Source: SVQP01 sp045594445
Lineage (GTDB): Bacteria > Bacillota > Clostridia > Oscillospirales > CAG-272
Direction: 5' to 3'
Assembly: GCA_045594445.1 (NCBI GenBank)
Contig: JAZNYL010000124.1
Coordinates: 1-36,964 of the forward strand
Length of the DNA stretch: 36,964 bases
The notes under the pieces were generated by a model. It saw only the letters and a program-made list of their open reading frames with translations, did not search any database and had not been told where the DNA came from. Shown here piece by piece: positions 29,322-36,964 of the stretch (its first letter is position 1; every line of letters starts with the position of its first letter). Both the position numbers and the translations under genes were made by a program.

Positions 29322-31037
29322 TTATGCTTCCAAAGTCTTCTTGTAGCCTTCCAGCTTGCCAAGCACCTCGTCCTTGTCCTTGCCCAGCAGCAGGAAATAG
29401 AACTTGATCTTGGGCTCGGTGCCCGAAGGACGAACCACGATCACGTCGCCGTTTACCAGCTTGAAGTACAGCACGTTGGACTTGGGCAGGCCCGTGGGCG
29501 TCTTTTTGCCGGTTGCAAGCTCGGTAAAGGTCTCGGTCTTGTAGTCACCGAACAGCTCAACAGGTACGTCACCGAAGGTTGCGGGGGGATCGTTGCGCAG
29601 CGTGTCCATCATGGCAGCCATGCGTGCAGCACCGTCTAAGCCCTCCATGTAGATCTCTACGTTGGTCTCGTAGCAGTAGCCGTAGCGCGCGTACAAGCCC
29701 TGGAGTGCGTCGCCCAGCGTCATGTTCTTTGCCTTGTAGTAAGCAGTCATCTCGCAGATCAGCATGGATGCCACCACAGCGTCCTTGTCGCGTGCATACG
29801 TGCCCTTGAGGTAGCCGTAGCTTTCCTCAAAGCCCAGGATGAACGAACCGTAGCCCTTTGCCTCGTAGTTCTTGATGACCTCACCAATGAACTTGAAGCC
29901 GGTCAGCACGTTATGCATGGTCACGTTGTGCGCTGCGCAAATGGCAGCCGCCAGCTCGGTGGAAACGATGGTCTTGACAGCGTAAGGATGATCGGGCATG
30001 CTGCCGGTCTGTTCGTAAGCGGTCAGAATGTAGTCAAGCAGCAAAGCACCCATCTGGTTGCCCGTGATGGTCATAAACGAGCCGTCTGCCGTTCTGGTCA
30101 TAACGCCCACGCGGTCAGCGTCGGGGTCGGTTGCCACGATCAGATCGCTGCCAACGCGATTTGCGATCTCAATGCCCAGCTCAAATACCTGAGGATATTC
30201 GGGGTTAGGCTTGGGAACGGTGGGGAAGTTGCCGTCAATGATCATCTGCTCGGGTACGGTGTAAAGATTTTTCAGACCAATGCGTCTCATGACCTCGGGT
30301 ACCAGCTTGTGGCCGGTACCGTGCAGAGGGGTATATACGATGGCAAGATCATCTGCGACAGCCTTGACCGCGTCGGGATTGACAGCCTGTGCCACAACCT
30401 GTGCCAGATATTTTTCGTCGGTCTCGGCACCCAGCATGATAATCAGACCGTCGGAGAGCGCGTGGTCGAAATCAGCCAGCTTGACGTCCTTGAAAATGTC
30501 AAGCGCCTCCATTTCCGCGCTGACCGTGTCGGCATGCTCGGGCGGCAGCTGTGCGCCGTCCTCCCAGTAGGCCTTGTAGCCGTTGTATTCCTTGGGGTTA
30601 TGTGATGCTGTGATGTTGATGCCCGCCACGCAGCCATATTCGCGCAGCGCGAATGAAAGCTCGGGGGTGGGGCGCAGATCGTCAAAGAGATAGGATTTGA
30701 TGCCTGCTGCAGCAAGCACGCGTGCGGCGGTTTTTGCAAACAGAGCGGAGTTGTTTCGGCTGTCATAAGCAATGGCAACGCCGTCTTGTGTGCGGCCTTC
30801 CTTGATGATCAGATTGGCAAGACCTTGGGTTGCGTATGCCACGGTGTGAACGTTCATGGCGTTCATACCCGTTTTCATAATGCCGCGCAGGCCCGCCGTG
30901 CCGAAGGAGAGATACGAGGTAAAGCGCAGGCGGATCTCACCGTCATTGTCACGGATGCTTGCAAGCTCTGCCTTTTCTGCGTCGTCCAGCTTATCGCTTT
31001 CCAGCCAACAGAGGTAATTCTTCATGTACTGTTCCAT
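29322..31037 (-). CDS. pgcA: Alpha-phosphoglucomutase/phosphomannomutase
   Basis: The 571-residue protein is a complete alpha-D-phosphohexomutase. The catalytic phosphoserine is in TASHNPKEYNGYK (S145), the metal loop is DPDADR (304-309), the sugar-binding loop is GFEESYGY, and the phosphate-binding loop is VRPSGTEPKIKFY. It converts glucose-1-phosphate to glucose-6-phosphate (and possibly mannose phosphates), feeding cell-wall and lipoteichoic acid precursors. Length fits the PgcA subgroup of Firmicutes, which is longer than bacterial PMM/PGM. ATG 31037 follows AAAGGAGA. It is the last gene of a five-gene operon and ends at the terminator at 29275. The gene name follows Bacillus use; a pgm synonym would also do. 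Confidence 0.92.
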   Translation of the reverse strand: MEQYMKNYLCWLESDKLDDAEKAELASIRDNDGEIRLRFTSYLSFGTAGLRGIMKTGMNAMNVHTVAYATQGLANLIIKEGRTQDGVAIAYDSRNNSALFAKTAARVLAAAGIKSYLFDDLRPTPELSFALREYGCVAGINITASHNPKEYNGYKAYWEDGAQLPPEHADTVSAEMEALDIFKDVKLADFDHALSDGLIIMLGAETDEKYLAQVVAQAVNPDAVKAVADDLAIVYTPLHGTGHKLVPEVMRRIGLKNLYTVPEQMIIDGNFPTVPKPNPEYPQVFELGIEIANRVGSDLIVATDPDADRVGVMTRTADGSFMTITGNQMGALLLDYILTAYEQTGSMPDHPYAVKTIVSTELAAAICAAHNVTMHNVLTGFKFIGEVIKNYEAKGYGSFILGFEESYGYLKGTYARDKDAVVASMLICEMTAYYKAKNMTLGDALQGLYARYGYCYETNVEIYMEGLDGAARMAAMMDTLRNDPPATFGDVPVELFGDYKTETFTELATGKKTPTGLPKSNVLYFKLVNGDVIVVRPSGTEPKIKFYFLLLGKDKDEVLGKLEGYKKTLEA

Positions 31038-31066
31038 GATCGCGTCTCCTTTATTTGTTAAAAATT

Positions 31067-31321
31067 TTAGTCCTGCAGATTCTGCTCCAGAGCCTGTGCA
31101 AGCTGATCGGGGCAGGAGGTAGGCTTAAAGCCGCACTTGATGCCGCGCAGACGGCGAATGGCTTCCTTGGCCTCCATGCCGATCACCAGAGCGGCAACGC
31201 CCTGCGTGTTTCCATGGCAGCCGCCAACAAAAGCAGCTTCGGTGATAATGCCGTCCTCAACGACGAGGTTGATCTGTCGGGAGCAAACGCCCGAGGTTTT
31301 GTAATTGATGGTTTGTTTCAT
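31067..31321 (-). CDS. TSCPD-domain small protein
   Basis: The 84-residue protein ends with TSCPDQLAQAL, the motif that names the TSCPD family (TIGR03905-like). Other conserved points are SGVCSRQINLVVEDG and FVGGCHGNTQGVAALV. Its cysteines (C13, C35 and C68 by my count, plus C63) could bind a metal or iron-sulfur cluster; the family's function is not settled, but the domain also occurs at the end of vitamin-B12-dependent ribonucleotide reductases. The start at 31321 is preferred over ATG 31330 because AAAGGG lies about 9 nt upstream. Second-to-last gene in the htpG operon. Confidence 0.8.
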   Translation of the reverse strand: MKQTINYKTSGVCSRQINLVVEDGIITEAAFVGGCHGNTQGVAALVIGMEAKEAIRRLRGIKCGFKPTSCPDQLAQALEQNLQD

Positions 31322-31344
31322 GGTTTTCATCCCTTTTTATGTAA

Positions 31345-32253
31345 TTATTTGATCAAATAGAATCCGATGGGAGTAATATCCGCGCAAAAAAGCAGCAGAT
31401 ACAACAAAAACGGGTAAAGCGTTTCGGGCAGGACCTGCAAGCGCAGTCGGAAGGTGTCGCTGTCCTGATTCTGATAGGTGGAGGCGTGCAGCAGCGTATG
31501 TGAGCACAAGGCGCTGACGCCGATCAGCTCGCTAATCTCGCCCTCGTCAGACGGCGTGCAAAGAAAATCCAGGCAATAGTGCTGCTGCGGACGAATTGGC
31601 GGCAGCGTCTTGCGCACGAGCGCAAAGGCGGTATGGCCGTCGCCTGCCGTTGCAATGCGGCAGAGCGAGCAGATGCGCAGATCGTAGCGGGCAATCAAGC
31701 GGAACAATCCCGCCATCAAGCCCTCTGCCGTGGATTCCACGGGCAGAATGCCGTATTCGCAAAGTCCGCTGCGAACCTCCTGGCAAACGTCGTCAAAGTG
31801 GTGGAAATACGCCACGCGCCGCTGCTTGATAAAGCCGGTCAGCTCCATAAAAGCCTGCTCGGTATAGCTGTTTTGCACGTAAGCCACGCGCCCCTGGGCA
31901 TCCGGCGTCGGCAGGGCATGCTGCCCGAACAGATCGGAAAAGGTCGTATCGTAATGGTCGGGGTAGGCTCGTGCAAGCTCCTGGCAAAGCGTGACCAGAT
32001 CGGCAAGCCGCGTTGCCATGGTATAAGCGTCGTCCCGAGGCGTTTGCAAAAAGAGTCGCTCGTAAACGCTCATCAGCGTATCGCGTCCGGGCAGCTCGGC
32101 AGGGGAAAGCTCACCGATCAGCTCGCCAAGATGAAACGCGCGCGCCAGATGCATGGGCTGCTGACGGCTTGTGATCTCGGCAAGATTCTGCTGTACCGTC
32201 TCGGTGGAGTCCTGCGTGCTGGGCAGCGCATAGGTGCGAAAATCGCCGTTCAT
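31345..32253 (-). CDS. Prephenate-dehydratase-like protein with degenerate active site
   Basis: This 302-residue protein has a central part resembling prephenate dehydratase: GRVAYVQNSYTEQAF (121-135), AYFHHFDDVCQEVRSGLCEYGILPVESTAEGL (148-179, close to the family's GVLPIENS-AG block) and DGHTAFALV (205-213). Active enzymes have TRF where this one has TAF (T208, A209), so the arginine is missing and dehydratase activity is doubtful. Residues 225-302 may be an ACT-like regulatory domain. The first 115 residues are helical and not recognised; they could be a diverged chorismate mutase. The start overlaps nothing but lies directly after the htpG stop (TAAATG). Its location in the htpG operon gives no hint of aromatic amino acid synthesis. 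A ligand-sensing role is possible. Confidence 0.65.
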   Translation of the reverse strand: MNGDFRTYALPSTQDSTETVQQNLAEITSRQQPMHLARAFHLGELIGELSPAELPGRDTLMSVYERLFLQTPRDDAYTMATRLADLVTLCQELARAYPDHYDTTFSDLFGQHALPTPDAQGRVAYVQNSYTEQAFMELTGFIKQRRVAYFHHFDDVCQEVRSGLCEYGILPVESTAEGLMAGLFRLIARYDLRICSLCRIATAGDGHTAFALVRKTLPPIRPQQHYCLDFLCTPSDEGEISELIGVSALCSHTLLHASTYQNQDSDTFRLRLQVLPETLYPFLLYLLLFCADITPIGFYLIK

Positions 32254-34086
32254 TTACAAAAGCTCCAGCAAGGAGAAGCTGTCGGACAAGAATTTCTGCA
32301 GCTCCTCTGCGCTCAGCTTGCGTTGCGCCAGCAGCGAGAGCGCGTAGATATGACCTGCGATCAAAGAAGCCTTTTCGGGATCCTCGGTATGCAGCGTCAA
32401 AAGCTTTTGATACAGGGGTGAGGCGGTATTGACTATCAGCGAATACTCCACGGGGAATTCCATGGGGGCCGCGCCTGTGCTCATAGCGTACATGCGCATC
32501 ATTTCCGCCATACGTGAGGATTCTTCGGTGACGTTGAGCAGCGCGGGGACGGATGCATCCTTGAGCGGCTGATAGGTCACGCTCATCTGCTCGCTGCCGC
32601 TGACGCGACGGAACAGCTCGGTCAGCTCGGGCTGATCGGTTACCTCACCGTCGCCCTTGATCGCCTCTGCCACGTCCGAGTCGATTCTCTTGAACTTGAC
32701 GTCGTCGCGGTAGCTCTCAAGTGCAGAGACGAACTGCGTATCCAGTGTTTTTTCCAGTACGGCGACCGAAATGCCTTGTGCAGCAAACAGGGAAATATAC
32801 TGTGCCTGCAGCGCACGGTCAGTGGTGTAATATATCACGCCCTCGTTGGTTTGCTTTGCCTTTTCCAGATATTCGTCAATCGTGACAAAGGTGCCGTCGG
32901 TCAGAGAGAGCAGCAGACTGCCCTTGACTCTTTCGTAGAATTTGCGGTCACGAATGCAGGCGTACTCCACGAAAATGCGGATGTCGTTCCAGATCTTTTC
33001 GTATTGCTCGCGCTCCAGATTGCAAAGAGAATTCAGCTTATCGGCCACCTTTTTGACGATGTGCGCGCCAACCTTGGTCACGTAGGTGTTGTTTTGCAGA
33101 TAGCTGCGCGAGACGTTGAGCGGCAGCTCGGGGCAATCTAAGACCCCGCGCAGCATCAGCAGATAGTCGGGAATGACCTCCTTGATGTTGTCCGCAACGA
33201 AGACCTGGTTGTAATACAGCTTGACCTGTCCCTCAATCGACTCATATTCCGAGCTGATGCGGGGGAAATAGAGGATACCCTTGAAATTAAGGGGGTAATC
33301 TGCGTTGATGTGAATGTGGAACAGGGGCTCCTTGAAATCGGAGAATACCTTGTTGTAGAATTCCTTGTATTGCTCGTCGGTGCAATCCGAGGGATTGGAT
33401 TGCCAGAGCGGCGTGGTATCGTTGATGGGAGAGGCTTCTGCGTTTTCCTGATCGCTGTCCTCAAAATAGATCTCCACTGGCATGAACGCGCAGTATTTGT
33501 GCAGCATACCGGTCAGTCTTGCGCGATCCAGATATTCGGCCTCCTCGCTTGTGATATGCATGATCACTGTGGTGCCGCGGTCTGTCTTATCGCAAGGCTC
33601 GGAGCTGTAGTTGCCGCTCTCATCGCAGGTCCAATGCACGGCAGGGGCGTCGGTGAAGGACTTGGTGTAGATCTCCACGGTGTCGGACACCATAAAGGCT
33701 GAGTAAAAGCCAAGGCCGAAGTGGCCGATGATGCCGCCCGCACCGCCCTCGCCCTCGTATTTCTGAATGAATTCAAAGGCACCCGAGAGCGCGATATTGC
33801 AAATATAGGTCTCCAGCTCCTCGGCACTCATGCCGATGCCGTTGTCAGACACGCTGATGGTGCCGGCATCCTTGTCAAGCGTTACCGTAATGCGGTAAGC
33901 GCAATCCTCGCTCGGGATCTGACCCAAGGATTGGAGTCTTTTGTACTTGGTAATGGCGTCGGTCGCGTTGGAAACGATCTCGCGCAAAAAGATGTCCTTT
34001 TCGGAGTAGAGCCATTTTTTGATGATGGGGAAGATATGCTCGGTATCAACCGAAATCCCGCCCTTTTTGATGTTTTCAGAGTTCAT
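32254..34086 (-). CDS. htpG: Molecular chaperone HtpG (Hsp90)
   Basis: The 610-residue protein is a full HtpG. The N-terminal GHKL ATPase begins with SEKDIFLREIVSNATDAITKYKRL, continues through DNGIGM, GAFEFIQKYEG and GIIGHFGLGFYSAFMV, and is followed by middle-domain motifs PLNVSRSYLQNN (catalytic arginine in SRS). A C-terminal dimerisation domain follows. It helps fold stress-labile proteins in the cytoplasm. The ribosome binding site AAGGAA overlaps the stop of the upstream transporter gene, 8 nt apart, so the pair is cotranslated. The next gene begins right after its stop. I see no heat-shock-type promoter or CIRCE element nearby. Confidence 0.95.
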   Translation of the reverse strand: MNSENIKKGGISVDTEHIFPIIKKWLYSEKDIFLREIVSNATDAITKYKRLQSLGQIPSEDCAYRITVTLDKDAGTISVSDNGIGMSAEELETYICNIALSGAFEFIQKYEGEGGAGGIIGHFGLGFYSAFMVSDTVEIYTKSFTDAPAVHWTCDESGNYSSEPCDKTDRGTTVIMHITSEEAEYLDRARLTGMLHKYCAFMPVEIYFEDSDQENAEASPINDTTPLWQSNPSDCTDEQYKEFYNKVFSDFKEPLFHIHINADYPLNFKGILYFPRISSEYESIEGQVKLYYNQVFVADNIKEVIPDYLLMLRGVLDCPELPLNVSRSYLQNNTYVTKVGAHIVKKVADKLNSLCNLEREQYEKIWNDIRIFVEYACIRDRKFYERVKGSLLLSLTDGTFVTIDEYLEKAKQTNEGVIYYTTDRALQAQYISLFAAQGISVAVLEKTLDTQFVSALESYRDDVKFKRIDSDVAEAIKGDGEVTDQPELTELFRRVSGSEQMSVTYQPLKDASVPALLNVTEESSRMAEMMRMYAMSTGAAPMEFPVEYSLIVNTASPLYQKLLTLHTEDPEKASLIAGHIYALSLLAQRKLSAEELQKFLSDSFSLLELL

Positions 34087-34094
34087 GTCGGTGT

Positions 34095-35606
34095 TTATTC
34101 CTTGTCTTGATTTTCATTTGTATTGTTGTTGTTATCCTGTGCTTGCTCTGCAGCCTCGCCTTGCGCCTTTTCGGCAAGCTCGGCAGCCTTTGCCGCGGCC
34201 TTAGCCTCGGCCTTTTGCTGCTTGCGCAGCTTTTTTTCCTCGCGGCGCCTATCTACCCACGTTTTGAGTCTGGAATGCTCGTAGTAGAAGGCCAGCTTTC
34301 TGTTCTGGTAGTGGAATGCAAGGTCAATTTCGTCCTCGCTCGCTTCGCCTCGGTAATATTCCGCGGTATCGGTGGGCAAGCCCTTTTTCTGCAGCCTTGC
34401 TTCGATAAACATCTTGCCAAGCTCTACCATGACTGCGAACAGGGGAACCGAGATGATCAGCGCGATGGGGTTGCCCTCGAAGATGGTGCCCATGACGATG
34501 ATTGAGATCAGCACGCAAAGTGCGCTGACGCCCATATGCTGGCCAAGGATCTTGGGGCTGATGATGTTGCCCTCAAGCTGCTGGATCAGCAGCACGAGAA
34601 TGACGTAGAGCAGGAACTTGGAGGGGTTGGTGATCAGCACGATAAATCCGCCGGGGATCGCGCCGATAAAGGGACCGACGATGGGAATGATATCCGTTAT
34701 GCCGATCAGAGCGGCGATCAGCAGGTTATACTCCGAAATGCCGAAGATCGCAAAGGAGATCCAGCAAAGGAAGAAGATGATCACGGCGTCAAGCAGCTTG
34801 CCCTCAAGGTAGCTGCCAAAGGATTCGTTGATGATCTTGAGCACGCGGTTGATAAATTTGTTTTGTTCGTAGGTGAAAATGGATTTGCGCATTTTCTTGA
34901 TCTGCGCAAGTCTGGTTTCCTTGGTGGCAAGCAGGTGCAGCGCGATCAGAATGCTGAAGAATGCGTCGATGATGAAGACGTAGACCTTTCCGATCAGCGT
35001 GCCCGTATAGGGGAACAGCTTGTCAAACAGCTTTTTGAGTGCAGAGGATGAGTTTTCGTCGAAGATCTCAATGATCTGCTGCAGAATGCTCTTGGAGGAG
35101 TCAAACACGGAATTGATCGCGTTGGTCATTATGATCTTGATCTCGTCCACGCTGATGTATTGCTCGTTCTCGGCAGGCGTCATGCCAATCATTTTTTCAA
35201 GCCATGCAATGCCGTTATTGACGATGGAGATGACCTCCTCCAGATAAGCGTCGTAGTTGGCAAACAGGTGCTGGATGCTGCGAATGATTTCGGGCACCAG
35301 AAGGCCGATAAATACCGTAATGATAGCCAGCACGACCAGCACGGTCATAGTCAGCGAGAGTGCGCGGCGCAGACCGGGGAACTTGACCTTTTTGAATACG
35401 TGATTGTCAAAGACACGCATGATGGGATTGCAGAGATAGGCAATGCAAAAGCCGTATACCACGGGCGCAAAGATCATCCATACGCGGCTGATAAACCCGT
35501 TGATGCTGTCAATATTGACGAGCGCGTAAAGCGAAATGCCCACGATTGCCACGGCAATGGCGGCAAACAGATAGGCCTTGTATCCTCTTGTTTTTTGTTG
35601 CTCCAT
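34095..35606 (-). CDS. AI-2E family transporter with long charged C-terminal tail
   Basis: This 503-residue membrane protein belongs to the AI-2E/PerM/YtvI family. I count about seven or eight membrane helices, including AYLFAAIAVAIVGISLYALVNI, a helix pair at 85-105, VFIIDAFFSILIALHLL and the family's conserved late region (GITDIIPIVGPFIGAIPGGFIVLI and GNIISPKILGQHMGVSALCVLISIIVMG). Family members export small molecules or exchange ions; the quorum-signal name does not define the substrate. The last 80 residues are a highly charged, Ala/Lys/Glu-rich and then Asn/Gln-rich cytoplasmic tail, longer than usual. It heads the five-gene operon with htpG and has a good promoter upstream. Confidence 0.88.
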   Translation of the reverse strand: MEQQKTRGYKAYLFAAIAVAIVGISLYALVNIDSINGFISRVWMIFAPVVYGFCIAYLCNPIMRVFDNHVFKKVKFPGLRRALSLTMTVLVVLAIITVFIGLLVPEIIRSIQHLFANYDAYLEEVISIVNNGIAWLEKMIGMTPAENEQYISVDEIKIIMTNAINSVFDSSKSILQQIIEIFDENSSSALKKLFDKLFPYTGTLIGKVYVFIIDAFFSILIALHLLATKETRLAQIKKMRKSIFTYEQNKFINRVLKIINESFGSYLEGKLLDAVIIFFLCWISFAIFGISEYNLLIAALIGITDIIPIVGPFIGAIPGGFIVLITNPSKFLLYVILVLLIQQLEGNIISPKILGQHMGVSALCVLISIIVMGTIFEGNPIALIISVPLFAVMVELGKMFIEARLQKKGLPTDTAEYYRGEASEDEIDLAFHYQNRKLAFYYEHSRLKTWVDRRREEKKLRKQQKAEAKAAAKAAELAEKAQGEAAEQAQDNNNNTNENQDKE

Positions 35607-35665
35607 AAAGGTCTCCTCGGATCGTCACTTGAATATCGCGGAAACGCAAAATTCCCGCACAATAA

Positions 35666-35694
35666 ATTATATACCATTTTCACGCTTGCGTCAA
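35666..35694 (-). promoter_or_regulatory. Promoter of the transporter-htpG operon
   Basis: On the minus strand TTGACG (35689-35694), a 17-bp spacer and TATAAT (35666-35671). Confidence 0.8.
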
Positions 35695-35747
35695 GTGCTT
35701 TACGCGCGCGTGCGCGAAATTTTATATTCCGTACACATTTTTAGCCC

Positions 35748-35776
35748 TTGTCAAACGCGGCGGGGTGTGGTATAAT
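35748..35776 (+). promoter_or_regulatory. Promoter of ispE
   Basis: TTGTCA (35748-35753), a 17-bp spacer and TATAAT (35771-35776), 32 bp upstream of the start codon. Confidence 0.8.
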
Positions 35777-35808
35777 CAAGAAAAGAACGATGCAAGGAGG
35801 CATGCCGA

Positions 35809-36672
35809 ATGGAACTGCGCGCGTATGCGAAAATCAATTTGTATCTGGACGTGACGGCTAAGCGCGCGGACGGGTATCACGAGATCGTCAGCATCATGCA
35901 GGCGGTGGACCTGTGCGATACGGTCAGCGTCAACCGTACGGACGCACACAAGGGCATTTCGCTGCGCTGCGATTGGGATTTGCCTTGCGATGAGCGCAAT
36001 CTTGCCTACCGTGCCGCTGCGGCGTATTTTGAAAATAACCCACCCTACGGCATTGAGATCGATGTAGAAAAGCGCATTCCCATGCAAGCCGGTCTTGCTG
36101 GCGGAAGTGCGGACTGCGCTGCCGTTTTGCGCGCGCTCAATCACATGTTTGAGCGGTATAGCGAGAAAGAGCTGATCACGCTTGGTGCAAGCCTTGGCGC
36201 GGACGTGCCGTTTTGCCTTACGGGCGGTACGCGTATTACGCGCGGCATTGGAGAGATCATGCAGGAATGCGCGCCCATGCCGGATTGCTTTATGGTAATC
36301 GCACGCGGAGGCCAAGGCGTCAGCACACCTTGGGCGTACCGTGCACTTGACGATGCGTACGGTGATTTTGCCGCGCAAAGAGAGCAGAGCGCGCAAAGAC
36401 TTGCGCGCATTCTGTCCGCCATGAAAAATAACGATCTGCAGGGTATGACGAGCTCAATGTATAACGTGTTTGAATCGGTGGTGCTGCCCGCGCACGAGGT
36501 AGCAAGAGAGCTGGGACAGGATATGCTGGAAGGCGGCGCGATGGGCGCTATGATGAGCGGCAGCGGCCCCAGCATCGTTGGCATTTTTGATAGCGAGGAA
36601 AAGGCAAATAGCACCTGTCGGCGTATATGCGAAAAGGGAATTGTCGGGCACGTTTGCAAACCGAAGAATTAA
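35809..36672 (+). CDS. ispE: 4-diphosphocytidyl-2-C-methyl-D-erythritol kinase
   Basis: The 287-residue protein is a GHMP kinase of the non-mevalonate isoprenoid pathway. It phosphorylates the 2-hydroxyl of CDP-methylerythritol with ATP. Family motifs are AKINLYLDVTAKRADGYHEI at the N-terminus, the ATP-binding loop PMQAGLAGGSADCAAVLRALN (residues about 87-107), GADVPFCLTGG and the late MMSGSGPSIVGIF. Length matches the usual 280-300. The start at 35809 has AAGGAGG 8 nt upstream. The promoter is clear, and divergent from the htpG operon. It is probably monocistronic in the visible region; the stop is followed by structured non-coding sequence. Confidence 0.95.
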   Translation: MELRAYAKINLYLDVTAKRADGYHEIVSIMQAVDLCDTVSVNRTDAHKGISLRCDWDLPCDERNLAYRAAAAYFENNPPYGIEIDVEKRIPMQAGLAGGSADCAAVLRALNHMFERYSEKELITLGASLGADVPFCLTGGTRITRGIGEIMQECAPMPDCFMVIARGGQGVSTPWAYRALDDAYGDFAAQREQSAQRLARILSAMKNNDLQGMTSSMYNVFESVVLPAHEVARELGQDMLEGGAMGAMMSGSGPSIVGIFDSEEKANSTCRRICEKGIVGHVCKPKN

Positions 36673-36964
36673 ATACAGAATACAAAAAAACCGCTCGGAA
36701 GGGGTGGCTTCCATAAAGCAGGTTTTACCTACCGATAGAAAATCATCTTCGTAGCCGAACGGGAGCCGAACCAAGTTGGTTTTGACGTGCAGATTTCTCC
36801 GATTCCTGCATCTTTCCCCTTGGACATATTGCCTATATGCCCTGCGGGAAAAGCTTTTGGACTCGAATAAATCTGCTGCGTCAAAACTGCTCGCACCCGC
36901 CGGCGAATGCATTTTTGATAGATTTTGGTGTGATTTTGCGAAGCAAGATACCAATCTTGCGAGT
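36673..36964. other. Non-coding stretch with a long nested hairpin at the window edge
   Basis: A weak G-U-rich stem (CCGCTC-GGAA-GGGGTGG) near 36691-36707 may be the ispE terminator, though a U-tract is lacking. A structured element follows: arms 36780-36796 and 36869-36886 pair over 17 bp with a one-base bulge (TTTTGACG-GCAGATTT). Inside, CTTTCCC (36812-36818) pairs with GGGAAAAG (36846-36853), and GGACATAT (36822-36829) with ATATGCC (36835-36841) with one bulge. The nesting forms one long hairpin of about 107 nt. It could be a structured RNA or a MITE. The minus-strand frame open here runs antisense through ispE and I do not call it. Confidence 0.5.

Noticed and set aside
36454..36954. 166-residue minus-strand frame at the window end
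   Set aside because: Most of it is antisense to ispE, and the rest follows the nested hairpin; no ribosome binding site is visible.

Overview
The window comes from the chromosome of a spore-forming Firmicute, most likely an uncultivated gut clostridium. The grounds are a clear sporulation sigma-G gene, strong AAGGAGG-type ribosome binding sites, many near-consensus sigma-A promoters with 17-bp spacers, a one-piece tmRNA, and several glycoside hydrolases. No taxonomic marker was searched, so genus-level placement is open.

Layout. 1-400: repeat-derived hairpins, no gene. 402-5354: a small unknown protein, a phage tail-fibre-like protein standing alone, a GH39-type glycosidase, a SanA/YdcF-like membrane protein and a clan GH-D-like glycosidase. 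5365-6223: sigG behind a 15-bp leader hairpin that buries its ribosome binding site. 6324-15900: a compact phage head-and-packaging cassette: a LexA/CI-type repressor facing a single strong promoter, then two small proteins, terminase small and large subunits, portal, a Prp-type cysteine protease, scaffold, N4-gp56-type major capsid protein, two small proteins, a tail-hub-like protein and a coiled-coil/membrane protein. I see no integrase, replication, lysis or receptor-binding gene in it. 15962-20828: a GH36 alpha-galactosidase, converging on a plsC / FAD reductase / GH43 operon. 21159-21529: ssrA, with an inverted copy of its 3' end beside it. 21696-25545: a CotH-type lipoprotein, an alpha/beta hydrolase and a repeat-rich gap holding two MITE-like elements. 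25546-29269: an Sfp-type phosphopantetheinyl transferase diverging from a metallophosphoesterase / cysteine hydrolase / membrane-tethered sigma-LRR operon. 29322-35606: a five-gene minus-strand operon (AI-2E-type transporter, htpG, a prephenate-dehydratase-like protein, a TSCPD protein, phosphoglucomutase). 35809-36672: ispE, followed by a structured non-coding element at the window edge.

The most unusual items are: (1) the stripped capsid cassette, whose own Prp-like protease sits beside a capsid protein carrying an L27-like Prp cleavage motif; (2) a protein fusing an ECF-sigma-like cytoplasmic part, one membrane helix and an extracellular BspA-type leucine-rich-repeat domain; (3) the sigG leader hairpin; and (4) a prephenate-dehydratase-fold protein whose catalytic TRF motif reads TAF. 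The glycosidases (GH39, GH-D-like, GH36, GH43) have no signal peptides and no adjacent transporters, so they probably act on oligosaccharides inside the cell. All family assignments were made by eye from sequence motifs; no database search was run.
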